From positions 992,001 through 1,056,000 of the forward strand of contig NC_015726.1 of assembly GCF_000219215.1 (NCBI RefSeq): a stretch of DNA of 64,000 nt, given 5' to 3'. Position 1 is the first letter of the stretch. Each line of letters opens with the position of its first letter. Under the pieces are notes generated by a model. It had not been told where the DNA came from and ran no database searches. It saw only the letters and a program-made list of their open reading frames with translations. Both the position numbers and the translations under genes were made by a program. The DNA comes from Cupriavidus necator N-1. Its GTDB lineage: Bacteria > Pseudomonadota > Gammaproteobacteria > Burkholderiales > Burkholderiaceae. Positions 39,185 through 50,393 of this stretch are shown here, piece by piece.

Positions 39185-40660
39185 ATGCAACCGTCCTCGA
39201 CACTCGGCCCTGTGGCGCCGATCATTTTCCTGGCGATCGCCATCGCTGCGATCAACTGGGTCGACCTTGCGCGCGGCAAGGGCAAGCAAAGCGTTGCCTA
39301 TCCGCTGTCGCTGCTGACCACCCTGGTGCTGACGGTGTGGTTCGGCCTGAACGCCGCCGCCGGCGAGACGCACTACGCGTTCGCCAACCTGGTCGTGATC
39401 GACCCGATGGCCAACGTGCTGTCGGCGTTCTGCGCGGCGGGCCTGTTCGTCACGCTGGTGTACACGCGCCGCTACCTGGCTGAGCGCGACATGTTCGCCG
39501 GCGAGTTCTACATGCTGGCCCTGTTCACGCTGGGCGGCCAGATCGTGATGATCACCGGCAACAACTTCCTGACCCTGTACCTGGGCCTGGAACTGCTGTC
39601 GCTGTCGTCGTACGCACTGGTGGCACTGCGCCGCGAATCGCGCGTGACCTCGGAATCGGCGATGAAGTACTTCGTGCTGGGCGCGCTGGCTTCGGGCTTC
39701 CTGCTGTACGGCATCTCGATGATGTATGGCGCCACCGGTTCGCTGAACCTGGGCGAGGTGTTCCGCGTGGTCGAGTCGGGCCGCGTCAACACCACCATGC
39801 TGGCCTTTGGCGTGGTCTTTATCGTTGCCGGCCTGTCGTTCAAGCTGGGCGCTGCGCCGTTCCACATGTGGATCCCGGACATCTACCAGGGTTCGCCGAC
39901 CGCGGTGACGCTGCTGATCGCCGGCGGCCCCAAGGTTGCTGCTTTCGCGCTGTTCATCCGCGTGCTGGTGGAAGGCCTGCTCCCGCTGGCGAGCGACTGG
40001 CAAATGATGCTGGTGGTGCTGTCGATCATCTCGCTGGCCATCGGCAACCTGACCGCCATCGTGCAGAGCAACCTGAAGCGGATGCTGGCGTACTCGACCA
40101 TCTCGCACATGGGCTTCGTGCTGCTGGGCCTGCTGTCGGGCGTGGTGGCCAACAAGGCTGACGGCGCCGCCGATGCGTACAGCTCGGCGATGTTCTACTC
40201 GGTGACCTACCTGCTGACCACGCTCGGCACCTTCGGCATCATCCTGCTGCGCACCAGTAAGGGCTTCGAGGCCGAGACCCTGGAAGACCTGAAGGGCATG
40301 TCGCGCCGCAACCCGTGGTTTGCCTTCCTGATGCTGGTGATGATGTTCTCGCTGGCCGGCATCCCGCCGACCGTGGGCTTCTATGCCAAGCTGGCGGTGC
40401 TGGATGCGGTGGTCAAGTCAGGCATGACCTGGCTGGCCGTGGTGGCCGTGATGTTCTCGCTGATCGGCGCGTTCTACTACCTGCGCATCGTCAAGCTGAT
40501 GTACTTCGATGCACCGGTGGGCGAAGAGCAGCTGGAAGCGACCTTTGGCCTGCGCTCGATGCTGAGTGTGAATGGCGCCGCGGTCATCCTGCTGGGCATT
40601 TTCCCGGCCGCGCTGATGAACCTGTGCTACCAGGCCATCCGCTCGACGCTGGGTTCCTGA
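39185..40660 (+). CDS. nuoN: NADH-quinone oxidoreductase subunit N
   Basis: 491 residues, antiporter-like. YLGLELLSLSSYALVALRRE with the channel Glu, KLGAAPFHMWIPDIYQGSPT and SLAGIPPTVGFYAKLAVL. Last complex I subunit in the operon; followed after 13 bp by a DUF2818 gene. Confidence 0.97.
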   Translation: MQPSSTLGPVAPIIFLAIAIAAINWVDLARGKGKQSVAYPLSLLTTLVLTVWFGLNAAAGETHYAFANLVVIDPMANVLSAFCAAGLFVTLVYTRRYLAERDMFAGEFYMLALFTLGGQIVMITGNNFLTLYLGLELLSLSSYALVALRRESRVTSESAMKYFVLGALASGFLLYGISMMYGATGSLNLGEVFRVVESGRVNTTMLAFGVVFIVAGLSFKLGAAPFHMWIPDIYQGSPTAVTLLIAGGPKVAAFALFIRVLVEGLLPLASDWQMMLVVLSIISLAIGNLTAIVQSNLKRMLAYSTISHMGFVLLGLLSGVVANKADGAADAYSSAMFYSVTYLLTTLGTFGIILLRTSKGFEAETLEDLKGMSRRNPWFAFLMLVMMFSLAGIPPTVGFYAKLAVLDAVVKSGMTWLAVVAVMFSLIGAFYYLRIVKLMYFDAPVGEEQLEATFGLRSMLSVNGAAVILLGIFPAALMNLCYQAIRSTLGS

Positions 40661-40673
40661 TCCGCCACACCCC

Positions 40674-40982
40674 ATGAGCGCATCCGCAAGCGGCTGGTTT
40701 GTCATCCTGCTGGCACTGATCAGTGCGAACCTGCCGTTTGTGAACCAGCGCCTGTTCGCGCTGATCCCCCTGCGGCAGGCGCGCAAGCCGCTGTGGCTGC
40801 GCCTGCTGGAACTGATCGTCTGGTTCGCGGTGGCCGGCGCCGCCGGCTTTGCTGTGGAGGCCAGCCTTGGCAATGCCTTCCCGCAGGGCTGGCAGTTCTA
40901 CGCCATCACCGCCTGCATGATGCTGGTGTTTGCCTTCCCGGGCTTCACCTGGCAATACCTCGTCAAACACCGCACGGCCTGA
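40674..40982 (+). CDS. DUF2818 family small membrane protein
   Basis: 102 residues, three predicted helices. PFVNQRLFALIPL near the N-terminus and WQFYAITACMMLVFAFPGFTWQYL at the end match the DUF2818 pattern found after nuoN in Burkholderiales. The 13-bp spacing and constant linkage suggest a complex I-associated role, perhaps assembly, but no function is known. Confidence 0.85.
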   Translation: MSASASGWFVILLALISANLPFVNQRLFALIPLRQARKPLWLRLLELIVWFAVAGAAGFAVEASLGNAFPQGWQFYAITACMMLVFAFPGFTWQYLVKHRTA

Positions 40983-41026
40983 AGCCGGTCTTGTCGGCGC
41001 CGGGCCCTGCCTGATCCGGAGCGTCC

Positions 41027-41662
41027 ATGACCGACAAGATCCAACGCGGCACCTCGTCTACCGATGAACCTACCGGGAACGACGACGCACTGAAGGAAGT
41101 GTGCGTCGCCTCGGCCACGGTCCATCGCGGCAAGTTCCTTACCCTCAAGCAAGACATCGTCAGGCTGCCGGACGGCAAGCAGACCGGGCGCGAGTACGTA
41201 GTCCATCCGGGCGCGGTGATGATGATCCCGCTGTTCAATGACGGCACCGTGCTGATGGAGCGCCAGTTCCGCTATCCGATCGGCGAAGTGATGCTGGAAT
41301 TCCCTGCCGGCAAGCTCGATCCGGAAGAGGGCGCGCAGCGCTGCGGCGAACGCGAGCTGCTGGAGGAGACGGGCTACAGCGCGGCGCGCTGGGATTACCT
41401 GACGCGCATCCACCCGGTTATCTCTTATTCCACCGAGTTCATCGACGTCTTCCTGGCGCGCGACCTGACGCACGGCGAGGCGCAGCTCGACGACGGCGAG
41501 TTCCTGGAAACCTTCATCACACCGGTGGGGCAGGTGATCGACTGGGTCCGCAGCGGCCGCATCACCGACGTAAAAACCATCATTGGCGCGTTCTGGCTGG
41601 AAAAAGTGATCTCGGGTGCCTGGCAACCGGGCGAACAGCCGCTGCCGCATTACGCCATATAG
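41027..41662 (+). CDS. NUDIX hydrolase, ADP-ribose pyrophosphatase type
   Basis: 211 residues. Complete Nudix box with the G-x5-E-x7-REL-x-EE-x-G spacing (GKLDPEEGAQRCGERELLEE, then TG). The preceding VIPL/QFRYPIGEVMLEFPAG is typical of the ADP-ribose/NudF group. Probably hydrolyses ADP-ribose to AMP and ribose phosphate. Downstream of the nuo operon, 44 bp after DUF2818. Confidence 0.88.
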   Translation: MTDKIQRGTSSTDEPTGNDDALKEVCVASATVHRGKFLTLKQDIVRLPDGKQTGREYVVHPGAVMMIPLFNDGTVLMERQFRYPIGEVMLEFPAGKLDPEEGAQRCGERELLEETGYSAARWDYLTRIHPVISYSTEFIDVFLARDLTHGEAQLDDGEFLETFITPVGQVIDWVRSGRITDVKTIIGAFWLEKVISGAWQPGEQPLPHYAI

Positions 41663-41705
41663 TGAGTAGTGAGCCGCGTGGATTCTGCGCCATGCGGTTG
41701 TTCAC

Positions 41706-41740
41706 GAACGGTCGTTCTAAAAAATTTAGCACGACCGTTC
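41706..41740 (+). promoter_or_regulatory. TetR-type inverted-repeat operator
   Basis: GAACGGTCGT (41706-41715) and ACGACCGTTC (41731-41740) form a perfect 10-bp inverted repeat with a 15-bp AT-rich spacer. The left arm is itself palindromic (GAACG-GT-CGTTC). The right arm overlaps the -35 of the following promoter, so a bound protein should repress. Confidence 0.6.
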
Positions 41741-41766
41741 ACAAAATTTCGATTCGCGGATAATAT
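41738..41766 (+). promoter_or_regulatory. Sigma-70 promoter of the DUF1178/acyl-CoA dehydrogenase operon
   Basis: TTCACA (41738-41743), exactly 17 bp, TATA-like TAATAT (41761-41766). One of the best promoters in the window. The start of transcription would be near 41773, 18 nt before the DUF1178 ATG. Confidence 0.7.
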
Positions 41767-41790
41767 AGCTTTTGACGGGCTGGAAAGATC

Positions 41791-42237
41791 ATGAAGGTGC
41801 TCGACCTGCGCTGCGCGCATGACCATGGTTTCGAGGGCTGGTTTGCCTCGGAGGAAGATGCGCAGTCGCAAATCTCGCGTGACCTCGTCCAATGCCCGGT
41901 CTGTGGCGACCACGCCGTGACGCGGCTGCCCAGCGCGCCGCGCCTGAACCTGTCGGGCGCGACCGCACGCGAAGGCGGCGCCAGGCCGGCGCAGCCGGCT
42001 GCCGCACCGGCGACACTGCAAGCGCTCTATATGAAGGCAGTGAAGCAGGTGCTGGCACAGACCGAGGACGTTGGCGAGCGCTTTGCCGAAGAGGCAAGGC
42101 GCATGCACTATGACGAGGCGCCGGAACGCGGCATTCGCGGTTCGGCCTCGGCGGAGGAGGTGCAGGCGCTGGCCGAAGAGGGCATCGAGACTTTCCCGCT
42201 CGTGGTGCCGGATGCGCTGAAGCAGACGGCTCACTGA
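41791..42237 (+). CDS. DUF1178 family protein
   Basis: 148 residues. The N-terminus KVLDLRCAHDHGFEGWFASEEDA and the CPVCGDHAV pair resemble a small zinc-ribbon regulator (Cys-His ... Cys-x2-Cys). Later ERFAEEARRMHYDEAPERGIRG(S) is the DUF1178 hallmark. Function unknown. First gene of a probable operon with two acyl-CoA dehydrogenase genes starting 93 bp later. Confidence 0.85.
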   Translation: MKVLDLRCAHDHGFEGWFASEEDAQSQISRDLVQCPVCGDHAVTRLPSAPRLNLSGATAREGGARPAQPAAAPATLQALYMKAVKQVLAQTEDVGERFAEEARRMHYDEAPERGIRGSASAEEVQALAEEGIETFPLVVPDALKQTAH

Positions 42238-42330
42238 ATTGCGTCTTGTGCCCGTTGCTGTCGGCGCTTGACGTGCAGGCAGAACAACCGCCGGCGGCCC
42301 CACGCCAAGCCGGCACCACTGGAGACGGGC

Positions 42331-43533
<1,203 letters not shown>

Positions 43534-43546
43534 GGAGACACGCAAC

Positions 43547-44665
43547 ATGAACTTCAATCTCAGCGACGAACAGAAGCAGCTGGCCGACGCCGTCCGCCGT
43601 TTCATCGACAAGGACTACGGCTTCGAGTCCCGCAAGAAGAACTACGAAAGCGCCGCCGGCTACGGCGGCGCCGCCTGGGGCTCGCTGGTCGAGCTCGGCC
43701 TGACCGCGCTGCCGGTGCCGGAAGCGCAGGGCGGTTTCGCGGGCAAGGCCCTGGACATGATGGTGGTGCAGCAGGAACTGGGCCGCGGCCTGATCGTGGA
43801 GCCGTACCTGGCCACGGTGGTCGGCGCCTACGCCCTGGGCCTGGCCGGTGGCCAGGATGCACTGCTGGAGCAGGTCGCCGGCGGCGAACTGAAGCTGGCC
43901 GTGGCCTTCAACGAGCCGCAGGCGCGCTACGAGCTGAACAACGTGCGCGTCACCGCCCGCGACGGCAAGCTCAGCGGCCGCAAGGTCGTGGTGGTGCATG
44001 GCGGCCAGGCCGACAAGCTGATCGTGTCGGCCCGCAGCAGCGGTGCCGAAGCCGACCGGGATGGCATCTCGCTGTTCCTGGTGGATGCGAAGGGCGCCGG
44101 CGTCAGCATCAAGGACTACCGCACCATCGACAACCTGCGCGCGGCCGACATCACCTTCCAGGATGCCCCCGCGCAACTGCTGGGCGAAGCCGGCAAGGCC
44201 TTCCCGGTGATCGAGCAAGTGGCCGACTACGCCGCCGTGCTGCTGTGCGCCGAGGCCGTGGGCGTGATGGATACGCTCAATGCCGCCACTTTGGAATATG
44301 CCAAGACGCGCCAGCAGTTCGGCCAGCCGATCGCGCGCTTCCAGGCGCTGCAGCACCGCATGGTCGAGATGTTCATCCACGCCGAGCAGTCGCGTTCGAT
44401 AACGCTGCTGGCCGCTGCCCGCTTCGAAGAAGTAACGCCGGAAGAGCGGCGCCGCTATGTCTCCGCCGCCAAGGCGCGCGTGGGGCAGGCAGCGCGCACG
44501 GTCGGCCAGGAGGCGGTGCAGATCCACGGCGGCATGGGCGTGACCAACGAACTGCCGGCCGCGCACATGTTCAAGCGGCTGACGCTGATCAACACGACCT
44601 TCGGTGACGTGGATCACCACCTGGGCAGGTTTGCTGCCCAGCCCGGGTTCCAGGAAGCTGCCTGA
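43547..44665 (+). CDS. Acyl-CoA dehydrogenase (PimD-like small partner)
   Basis: 372 residues, a divergent ACAD. NFNLSDEQKQLADAVRRFI at the N-terminus, a shortened middle domain, then AVGVMDTLNAATLEYAKTRQ, QFGQPIARFQALQHRMVEMF and QIHGGMGVTNELPAAHMFKR at the FAD end. Starts 13 bp after its partner and probably forms a heteromeric enzyme with it. A terminator follows at 44682. Confidence 0.87.
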   Translation: MNFNLSDEQKQLADAVRRFIDKDYGFESRKKNYESAAGYGGAAWGSLVELGLTALPVPEAQGGFAGKALDMMVVQQELGRGLIVEPYLATVVGAYALGLAGGQDALLEQVAGGELKLAVAFNEPQARYELNNVRVTARDGKLSGRKVVVVHGGQADKLIVSARSSGAEADRDGISLFLVDAKGAGVSIKDYRTIDNLRAADITFQDAPAQLLGEAGKAFPVIEQVADYAAVLLCAEAVGVMDTLNAATLEYAKTRQQFGQPIARFQALQHRMVEMFIHAEQSRSITLLAAARFEEVTPEERRRYVSAAKARVGQAARTVGQEAVQIHGGMGVTNELPAAHMFKRLTLINTTFGDVDHHLGRFAAQPGFQEAA

Positions 44666-44681
44666 TCCTGCCCGTCCAGTC

Positions 44682-44714
44682 AAAACCGCGCTGTAGTCCA
44701 GGCGCGGTTTTTTT
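44682..44714 (+). terminator. Terminator after the acyl-CoA dehydrogenase pair
   Basis: Perfect 10-bp stem AAAACCGCGC/GCGCGGTTTT, 10-nt loop, seven T (44708-44714). Confidence 0.88.
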
Positions 44715-44827
44715 CTTTGGAGACCGTTAGGGGCGGGTTCGGCAAATACGGACGCCAGCCCCCGGCGGCCATGCGATCATTGCCTGGACAAAGTGCCCTG
44801 GCGCCAATCACTACAGAGAGACAACCG

Positions 44828-45271
44828 ATGCTGTATTTCGAGGACTTTGAAGTCGGCAGCCGCCGCGAACTGGGTTCGTACCTCGTCACCGAGGAAGAGA
44901 TCCTGGCTTTTGCGCGCCAGTACGATCCGCAGCCGTTCCATATCGACAAGGAGGCCGCTGCCAGGAGCATCTATGGCGGCGTGATATCGAGCGGCTGGAT
45001 GACGTGCTCGATCATGATGCGGCTGCTGGTGCTGAGCAGCACCGGCAAGTCAGCCAGCATGGGCTCGCCTGGTGTGGATGAGATTCGCTGGCTCAAGCCC
45101 GTCTATGCCGGCGACACGCTCAGCGTCGTGCTGAATGTGCTCGATACCCGGCCGTCGCAGTCCAAGCCGGACCGCGGCGTGGTCCACACCCAGTGGGAAG
45201 CCACCAACCAGCGCGGTGAACTGGTCTGCACCGTCAAGGGCATGGGCATGTACGGCCGCCGGCCCGCCTGA
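44828..45271 (+). CDS. MaoC-family hotdog hydratase
   Basis: 147 residues. [23 protein letters not shown] starts the hotdog fold; [20 protein letters not shown] carries the catalytic Asp-His hydratase motif (D..PFH.D). [17 protein letters not shown] follows. Likely hydrates trans-2-enoyl-CoA. It is 34 bp from a second MaoC gene, so the two may act in one pathway with the ACAD pair. Confidence 0.88.
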   Translation: MLYFEDFEVGSRRELGSYLVTEEEILAFARQYDPQPFHIDKEAAARSIYGGVISSGWMTCSIMMRLLVLSSTGKSASMGSPGVDEIRWLKPVYAGDTLSVVLNVLDTRPSQSKPDRGVVHTQWEATNQRGELVCTVKGMGMYGRRPA

Positions 45272-45305
45272 GAACACTCAACCCACCATCGAGGAGACAA
45301 CCGAC

Positions 45306-45782
45306 ATGCGCACCATCGCATCGCTTGAAGAACTGGAAGGCCTGCAGGGCCAGGAAGTCGCGGTCAGCGACTGGATCGAGGTGACCCAGCAGCAGGTCAA
45401 CCAGTTTGCCGATGCCACCGGCGACCACCAGTGGATCCACATCGACGTGGAGCGCGCAAAGAAGGAGTCGCCCTATGGCGGCCCGATCGCCCACGGCTTC
45501 CTGACGCTGTCGCTGCTGCCCAAGTTCATGCACAACGCGCTGCACATGCCATCGAAGATCGGCGTCAACTACGGCCTGAACCGCGTGCGCTTCACGGCGC
45601 CTGTGCCGGTAGGCAGCAAACTGCGGGCACGAATCAAGCTGCTCAAGGTCGATCGGCTCGATCCGCTGCCGAAGTCTCCTGAACTGGTGGGCGCTCAGTC
45701 CACCTGGGAAGTGACGATCGAGCGCGAGGGCAGCGACCGTCCGGTGTGCGTGGCGGAGTCGATTTCGCGCCGATATGGATGA
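45306..45782 (+). CDS. MaoC-family (R)-specific enoyl-CoA hydratase-like
   Basis: 158 residues. Full hydratase 2 motif FADATGDHQWIHIDVERA, then YGGPIAHGFLTLSLLPKFM and RVRFTAPVPVGSKLRARI. Members include NodN-like and PhaJ-like hydratases; PhaJ feeds beta-oxidation intermediates to polyhydroxyalkanoate. A palindromic terminator follows at 45855. Confidence 0.88.
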   Translation: MRTIASLEELEGLQGQEVAVSDWIEVTQQQVNQFADATGDHQWIHIDVERAKKESPYGGPIAHGFLTLSLLPKFMHNALHMPSKIGVNYGLNRVRFTAPVPVGSKLRARIKLLKVDRLDPLPKSPELVGAQSTWEVTIEREGSDRPVCVAESISRRYG

Positions 45783-45854
45783 ACTGCGGCTTGATCCGCG
45801 CCAAGGGTTCTGACGCAGTGCGACAATATGCCACATAGTGTTGTCGCACCCCGA

Positions 45855-45876
45855 AAAGCCGCGCATGCGCGGCTTT
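45855..45876 (+). terminator. Terminator-like palindrome after the MaoC genes
   Basis: AAAGCCGCGC/GCGCGGCTTT separated by AT, followed by CTGCATATT. Good stem, weak T tract. Confidence 0.6.
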
Positions 45877-45904
45877 CTGCATATTCAAAGCCGAATTTGT
45901 GCGC

Positions 45905-45918
45905 TTGACGCCGGTCAA
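45905..45918 (+). promoter_or_regulatory. FNR/NNR-like dyad upstream of cyo
   Basis: TTGACGCCGGTCAA fits the TTGA-N6-TCAA pattern of the FNR family. It lies in the 615-bp gap (45783-46397) before cyoA, about 480 bp from the start codon. The rest of that gap holds a small hairpin (CTTGCC/GGCAAG, 46062-46078) and no gene or clear promoter that I can see. Confidence 0.35.
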
Positions 45919-46397
45919 TGCACGGAAAGCCATTCTCGAGGTCGATTGTCCGATAAAACGGACACTGTGTTTTGTGCCGTTGGGTTTACCCCTAATGTTG
46001 CGTTGCGGTACAGTCGCGCCCACGATGTTTTACGTGTTGCGCTCCCCGGCCGAAAACCGCGCTTGCCATGAAGGCAAGTCCGTCGGGAAGTGCAAAAACC
46101 TCGTATTCCAACGCTACCCGGCCGCTGTACTGAGCCGGGACCGTTCGCGGTTTCGGCCAGGTGCCGCAGCGCCGGCAAGGTCCTACAGGGCCTGCAGCGC
46201 ACGCAGTCAGTTGTCCTTCCGTGTTCATGGCGTTGCAAGGCCGCATGGTCCCTCGGCGATCGATCCGCCGCCCGACCGCAACGCCAGCTAAGGACACGTC
46301 CTTCCGGTTTTCCCTCAGCCCCACGCCTCTTGCGCGAGCATCAGGCGGTTTAGCCGCGCTTTTGCCCGAAGCGCGGTGTAACCAAACCAGTCGTGAC

Positions 46398-47366
46398 ATG
46401 AAGAAACCCATACTGCCGCGTTGGACGCGGTTCCTGCCTTGCCTTGGCCTGCTCCTGCTCGCCGGCTGCAACATGACACTGCTCGACCCGAAAGGGCAGG
46501 TCGGCGTCGACATCAAGAACATCATCCTGATCGCTACGTGGCTCATGCTGCTGGTGGTGCTGCCGGTGATCGTGCTCACGCTGGTGTTCGCCTGGAAGTA
46601 CCGCGCGTCCAATACCTCGGCGCGCTATGAGCCGGACTGGTCGCACTCCACCGCGATCGAAGTGGTGGTATGGCTGATCCCCTGCCTGATCATCATTGCG
46701 CTGGGCATCATCACCTGGAAGTCCTCGCACGATCTGGACCCGTACAAGCCGCTTGAATCCAGCAAGAAGCCGGTCACCGTCGAGGTGGTGGCGCTGAACT
46801 GGAAGTGGCTGTTCATCTATCCGGAACTGAAGATCGCCACGGTCAACCAGATCGCCTTCCCGGTCGACACCCCGGTGAACTTCAAGATCACCTCGGATTC
46901 GATCATGAATTCGTTCTTCATCCCGCAACTGGGCAGCCAGGTGTACGCCATGGCAGGGATGGAGACCAAGCTCCACCTGATCGCCAACGAAGCCGGTTCT
47001 TACGACGGCGTGTCGGCCAACTACAGCGGCGGCGGTTTTTCGGGCATGAAGTTCAAGGCGATGGCCATGTCGAACTACGAGTTCGACCAGTGGGTCGCCA
47101 AGGTTCGCGCCTCGTCCACCGAACTGGGCGTTGAAGGCTACAAGACGCTGGCACAACCCAGCGAGAAGGAGCCGGTCACGTACTACGGCAAGGTGGAAGA
47201 CCAGCTCTTCCGCAACATCCTGCACAAGTACATGGACCACAGCGGCACGGCTGTCGCCGCCGACGGGTTCAAGGGCGGCCCGATCTGCACGTCGCGCAAC
47301 ACCCTCGGTGAAGAGCAGCTGTCGATGACCACGCCGGCCAAGCTGGCGCTGGGCGCGCAATCCTAG
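46398..47366 (+). CDS. cyoA: Cytochrome bo3 ubiquinol oxidase subunit II
   Basis: 322 residues. Lipobox LLAGC at about residue 24, two transmembrane helices, then a cupredoxin domain: [21 protein letters not shown] and [20 protein letters not shown]. The Cu-A ligands of cytochrome c oxidases are absent, so this is a quinol oxidase. Ends with the CyoA C-terminal domain. First gene of cyoABCD. Confidence 0.95.
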   Translation: MKKPILPRWTRFLPCLGLLLLAGCNMTLLDPKGQVGVDIKNIILIATWLMLLVVLPVIVLTLVFAWKYRASNTSARYEPDWSHSTAIEVVVWLIPCLIIIALGIITWKSSHDLDPYKPLESSKKPVTVEVVALNWKWLFIYPELKIATVNQIAFPVDTPVNFKITSDSIMNSFFIPQLGSQVYAMAGMETKLHLIANEAGSYDGVSANYSGGGFSGMKFKAMAMSNYEFDQWVAKVRASSTELGVEGYKTLAQPSEKEPVTYYGKVEDQLFRNILHKYMDHSGTAVAADGFKGGPICTSRNTLGEEQLSMTTPAKLALGAQS

Positions 47367-47374
47367 GAGCAATG

Positions 47375-49348
47375 ATGTTTGGCAAGTTGAGTTTGTCGGC
47401 GATTCCGTTTCATGAGCCGATCATCATGGTCGTTCTGGCCGGCGTCGCCGTGGGCGGGGCCGCGCTGCTAGGCGCGATCACCTATTTCAAGAAGTGGGGC
47501 TACCTCTGGAACGAGTGGTTCACCTCGGTCGACCACAAGAAGATCGGCGTGATGTACTGCCTGGTCGCCCTGATCATGCTGCTGCGCGGCTTTTCCGACG
47601 CGATCATGATGCGCGCCCAGCTGGCGCTCGCCACCAATGGCGCGACCGGCGTGCTGCCGCCTGAGCACTACGACCAGATCTTCACCGCCCACGGCGTGAT
47701 CATGATCTTCTTCGTGGCCATGCCGCTCATGACCGGCCTGATGAACCTGGTCGTGCCGCTGCAGATCGGCGCGCGCGACGTGGCCTTCCCGTTCCTGAAC
47801 ACGCTCTCGTTCTGGCTGTTCGTCGCGGGCGCCATGCTGGTCAATATCTCGCTGGGCGTCGGTGAATTCGCCAAGACCGGCTGGCTGGCCTACCCGCCGC
47901 TGTCGGGCCTGGACTTCAGCCCGGGCGTGGGCGTGGACTACTACCTGTGGAGCTTGCAGATCTCAGGCCTGGGCACGCTGCTGACCGGCGTGAACTTCCT
48001 GGTGACGATCCTGCGCATGCGCGCCCCGGGCATGACCCTGATGCGCATGCCGGTGTTCACCTGGACCGCGCTGTGCACCAACGTGCTGATCGTGGCCGCC
48101 TTCCCGGTGCTGACCGTGACCCTGGCGCTGCTGGGCCTGGACCGCTACCTCGGCATGCACTTCTTCACGAACGATGGTGGCGGCAATGCCATGATGTACG
48201 TGAACCTGATCTGGATCTGGGGCCACCCCGAGGTGTACATCCTGATCCTGCCGGCGTTCGGCATCTTCTCTGAAGTGATCGCCACGTTCTCGGGCAAGAA
48301 GCTGTTCGGCTACAAGGGCATGGTGTACGCGACCGCCGCCATCATGGTGCTGTCGTTCATCGTGTGGCTGCACCACTTCTTCACGATGGGTTCGGGCGCC
48401 AACGTCAACGCGTTCTTCGGCATCACCACCATGATCATCTCCATCCCGACCGGGGTGAAGATCTTCAACTGGCTGTTCACCATGTACCGCGGCCGGGTCC
48501 AGATGACCACGCCGGTGCTGTGGACGCTGGGCTTCATGATCACCTTCGTGATCGGCGGCATGACCGGCGTGCTGATGGCCGTGCCGGCTGCTGACTTCGT
48601 GCTGCACAACAGCCTGTTCCTGATCGCCCACTTCCACAACGTGATCATCGGCGGCGTGCTGTTCGGCTACCTGGCCGGCATCACCTACTGGTGGCCGAAG
48701 GCGTTCGGCTTCAAGCTGAACGAGCGCCTGGGCAAGTACGCCTTCTGGTGCTGGCTGGTGGGCTTCTACTTCGCCTTCATGCCGCTGTACGTGCTGGGCC
48801 TGATGGGCATGACCCGCCGCCTGAACCACACCGACAACCCGGCCTGGACGCCGTGGCTGTACCTGGCCGTGGTCGGCGTGGTGTTCGTGGCGCTGGGCAT
48901 CTTCTTCCAGGTGCTGCAGATCGTGGTGTCGATCCGCGACCGCAAGAAGCTGGCCGACGTGACCGGCGACCCGTGGGGCGGCCGCACCCTGGAGTGGGCC
49001 ACCTCGTCGCCGCCGCCGTTCTACAACTTCGCGCACACCCCTGTGGTGCGTGACCTGGACGCGTTCGCCGACATGAAGGCCCGCGGCGAGACCCTGCCGA
49101 CCGAAGGCTACGAGAAGATCCACATGCCCAAGAACACGGGCGCGGGCTTCATCATCGGCGCCTTCAGCCTGGTGTTCGGCTTTGCCCTGACCTGGCATAT
49201 CTGGTGGATGGCCGCGGTTGGCCTGGTGGGCATGATCTGGGCGTTCATCCACCGCAGCAACGACGACCACATCGACTACTACGTGCCGGCCACCGAGGTC
49301 GAGCAGATCGAAACGCGCCAACTGCAGCGCATTGCTTCGCAAGCCTGA
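47375..49348 (+). CDS. cyoB: Cytochrome bo3 ubiquinol oxidase subunit I
   Basis: 657 residues. [18 protein letters not shown]-type heme loop [36 protein letters not shown] with the Cu-B His and the His-Tyr cross-link, and [17 protein letters not shown] with the heme-axial histidines. Reduces O2 at the heme o3-CuB centre and pumps protons. Two adjacent ATGs exist (47372, 47375); the second is better spaced from AGGAG. Confidence 0.96.
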   Translation: MFGKLSLSAIPFHEPIIMVVLAGVAVGGAALLGAITYFKKWGYLWNEWFTSVDHKKIGVMYCLVALIMLLRGFSDAIMMRAQLALATNGATGVLPPEHYDQIFTAHGVIMIFFVAMPLMTGLMNLVVPLQIGARDVAFPFLNTLSFWLFVAGAMLVNISLGVGEFAKTGWLAYPPLSGLDFSPGVGVDYYLWSLQISGLGTLLTGVNFLVTILRMRAPGMTLMRMPVFTWTALCTNVLIVAAFPVLTVTLALLGLDRYLGMHFFTNDGGGNAMMYVNLIWIWGHPEVYILILPAFGIFSEVIATFSGKKLFGYKGMVYATAAIMVLSFIVWLHHFFTMGSGANVNAFFGITTMIISIPTGVKIFNWLFTMYRGRVQMTTPVLWTLGFMITFVIGGMTGVLMAVPAADFVLHNSLFLIAHFHNVIIGGVLFGYLAGITYWWPKAFGFKLNERLGKYAFWCWLVGFYFAFMPLYVLGLMGMTRRLNHTDNPAWTPWLYLAVVGVVFVALGIFFQVLQIVVSIRDRKKLADVTGDPWGGRTLEWATSSPPPFYNFAHTPVVRDLDAFADMKARGETLPTEGYEKIHMPKNTGAGFIIGAFSLVFGFALTWHIWWMAAVGLVGMIWAFIHRSNDDHIDYYVPATEVEQIETRQLQRIASQA

Positions 49349-49353
49349 GAACC

Positions 49354-49998
49354 ATGTCGACTCAAGTTCTAGACCGCATCCCCGCGCAGGCAGGCGCCTC
49401 GGCTCACGCCGACGCGCACGGCCATGACCATGCGCACCACGATACCAGTGCCAATACGGTGTATGGCTTCTGGATCTACCTGATGAGCGACTGCATCATC
49501 TTCGCCGGACTGTTCGCGGCTTTCGCCGTGCTGCGCGGCGAGCTGGCAGGCGGCCCGTCGGCGAAGGAGCTGTTCGAGCTCAACTACGTGCTGGTGGAGA
49601 CCTTCATCCTGCTGTTCTCCTCGATCACGTACGGCATGGCGATGATCTCGCTGCAGAACCGCAGCCTGAGCCGCGTGCAGGTGTGGCTCGGCGTCACGTT
49701 CCTGCTGGGCCTGGCCTTCATGGCGATGGAAATCAACGAGTTCCATCACCTGATCGCCGAAGGTGCCGGCCCGGGCCGCAGCGCGTTCCTGTCGTCATTC
49801 TTCACCCTGGTCGGCACCCACGGCCTGCACGTTGCCAGCGGCATGCTGTGGATGATCGTGCTGATGTGGCAACTGTCGAAGAAGGGCATCACCCCGACCC
49901 TGACCAAGCGCCTGACCTGCCTGTCGCTGTTCTGGCACTTCCTGGACGTGGTCTGGATCGGCGTGTTTACCGTGGTCTACCTGATGGGACATCTGTGA
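49354..49998 (+). CDS. cyoC: Cytochrome bo3 ubiquinol oxidase subunit III
   Basis: 214 residues, five helices. [41 protein letters not shown] and [21 protein letters not shown] are conserved. The N-terminal tail is His-rich ([13 protein letters not shown]). The stop overlaps the cyoD start by one base (TGATG). Confidence 0.95.
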   Translation: MSTQVLDRIPAQAGASAHADAHGHDHAHHDTSANTVYGFWIYLMSDCIIFAGLFAAFAVLRGELAGGPSAKELFELNYVLVETFILLFSSITYGMAMISLQNRSLSRVQVWLGVTFLLGLAFMAMEINEFHHLIAEGAGPGRSAFLSSFFTLVGTHGLHVASGMLWMIVLMWQLSKKGITPTLTKRLTCLSLFWHFLDVVWIGVFTVVYLMGHL

Positions 49999-50366
49999 TG
50001 GCACAACACAACGCACCGGCGGCGCACGGCGCCCACGACTCGCACGATTCGCACGCGGGCCACGACACCCACGCCAGCTTCAAGTCGTACGCGATCGGCT
50101 TCATCCTGGCCGTGATCCTGACCGTGATCCCGTTTAAGCTTGTGATGGACGGCAGCATGGACAAGGGCACCATCCTCTGGATCATCCTCGGCATGGCCGT
50201 GGTCCAGATGCTGGTCCACCTGAAGTACTTCCTGCACCTGGACACGTCGTCTGAGCAGCGCAGCAACGTGATCGCGCTGCTGTTCACCGCGCTGATCCTG
50301 GTGATCGTGGTGGCGGGTTCGCTGTGGATCATGCACAACCTGAACGCCAACATGATGGTGATGTAA
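49998..50366 (+). CDS. cyoD: Cytochrome bo3 ubiquinol oxidase subunit IV
   Basis: 122 residues, three helices (YAIGFILAVILTVIPFKLV; WIILGMAVVQMLVHLKYFLHL; LFTALILVIVVAGSLWIMHNLN). His-rich N-terminus as in CyoC. No cyoE (heme O synthase) follows; a strong terminator ends the operon. Confidence 0.95.
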   Translation: MAQHNAPAAHGAHDSHDSHAGHDTHASFKSYAIGFILAVILTVIPFKLVMDGSMDKGTILWIILGMAVVQMLVHLKYFLHLDTSSEQRSNVIALLFTALILVIVVAGSLWIMHNLNANMMVM

Positions 50367-50393
50367 GGACCCAGCGTCCTGGCATCGAAAGCG

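Noticed and set aside
35636..40108. Very long minus-strand frames over nuoL, nuoM and nuoN
   Set aside because: They are the reverse complement of conserved complex I genes and contain only His/Gln/Asp-rich low-complexity sequence.
46072..46137. 21-codon frame (MKASPSGSAK...) in the cyo upstream gap
   Set aside because: No ribosome site, no cognate codon runs and no attenuator structure nearby.
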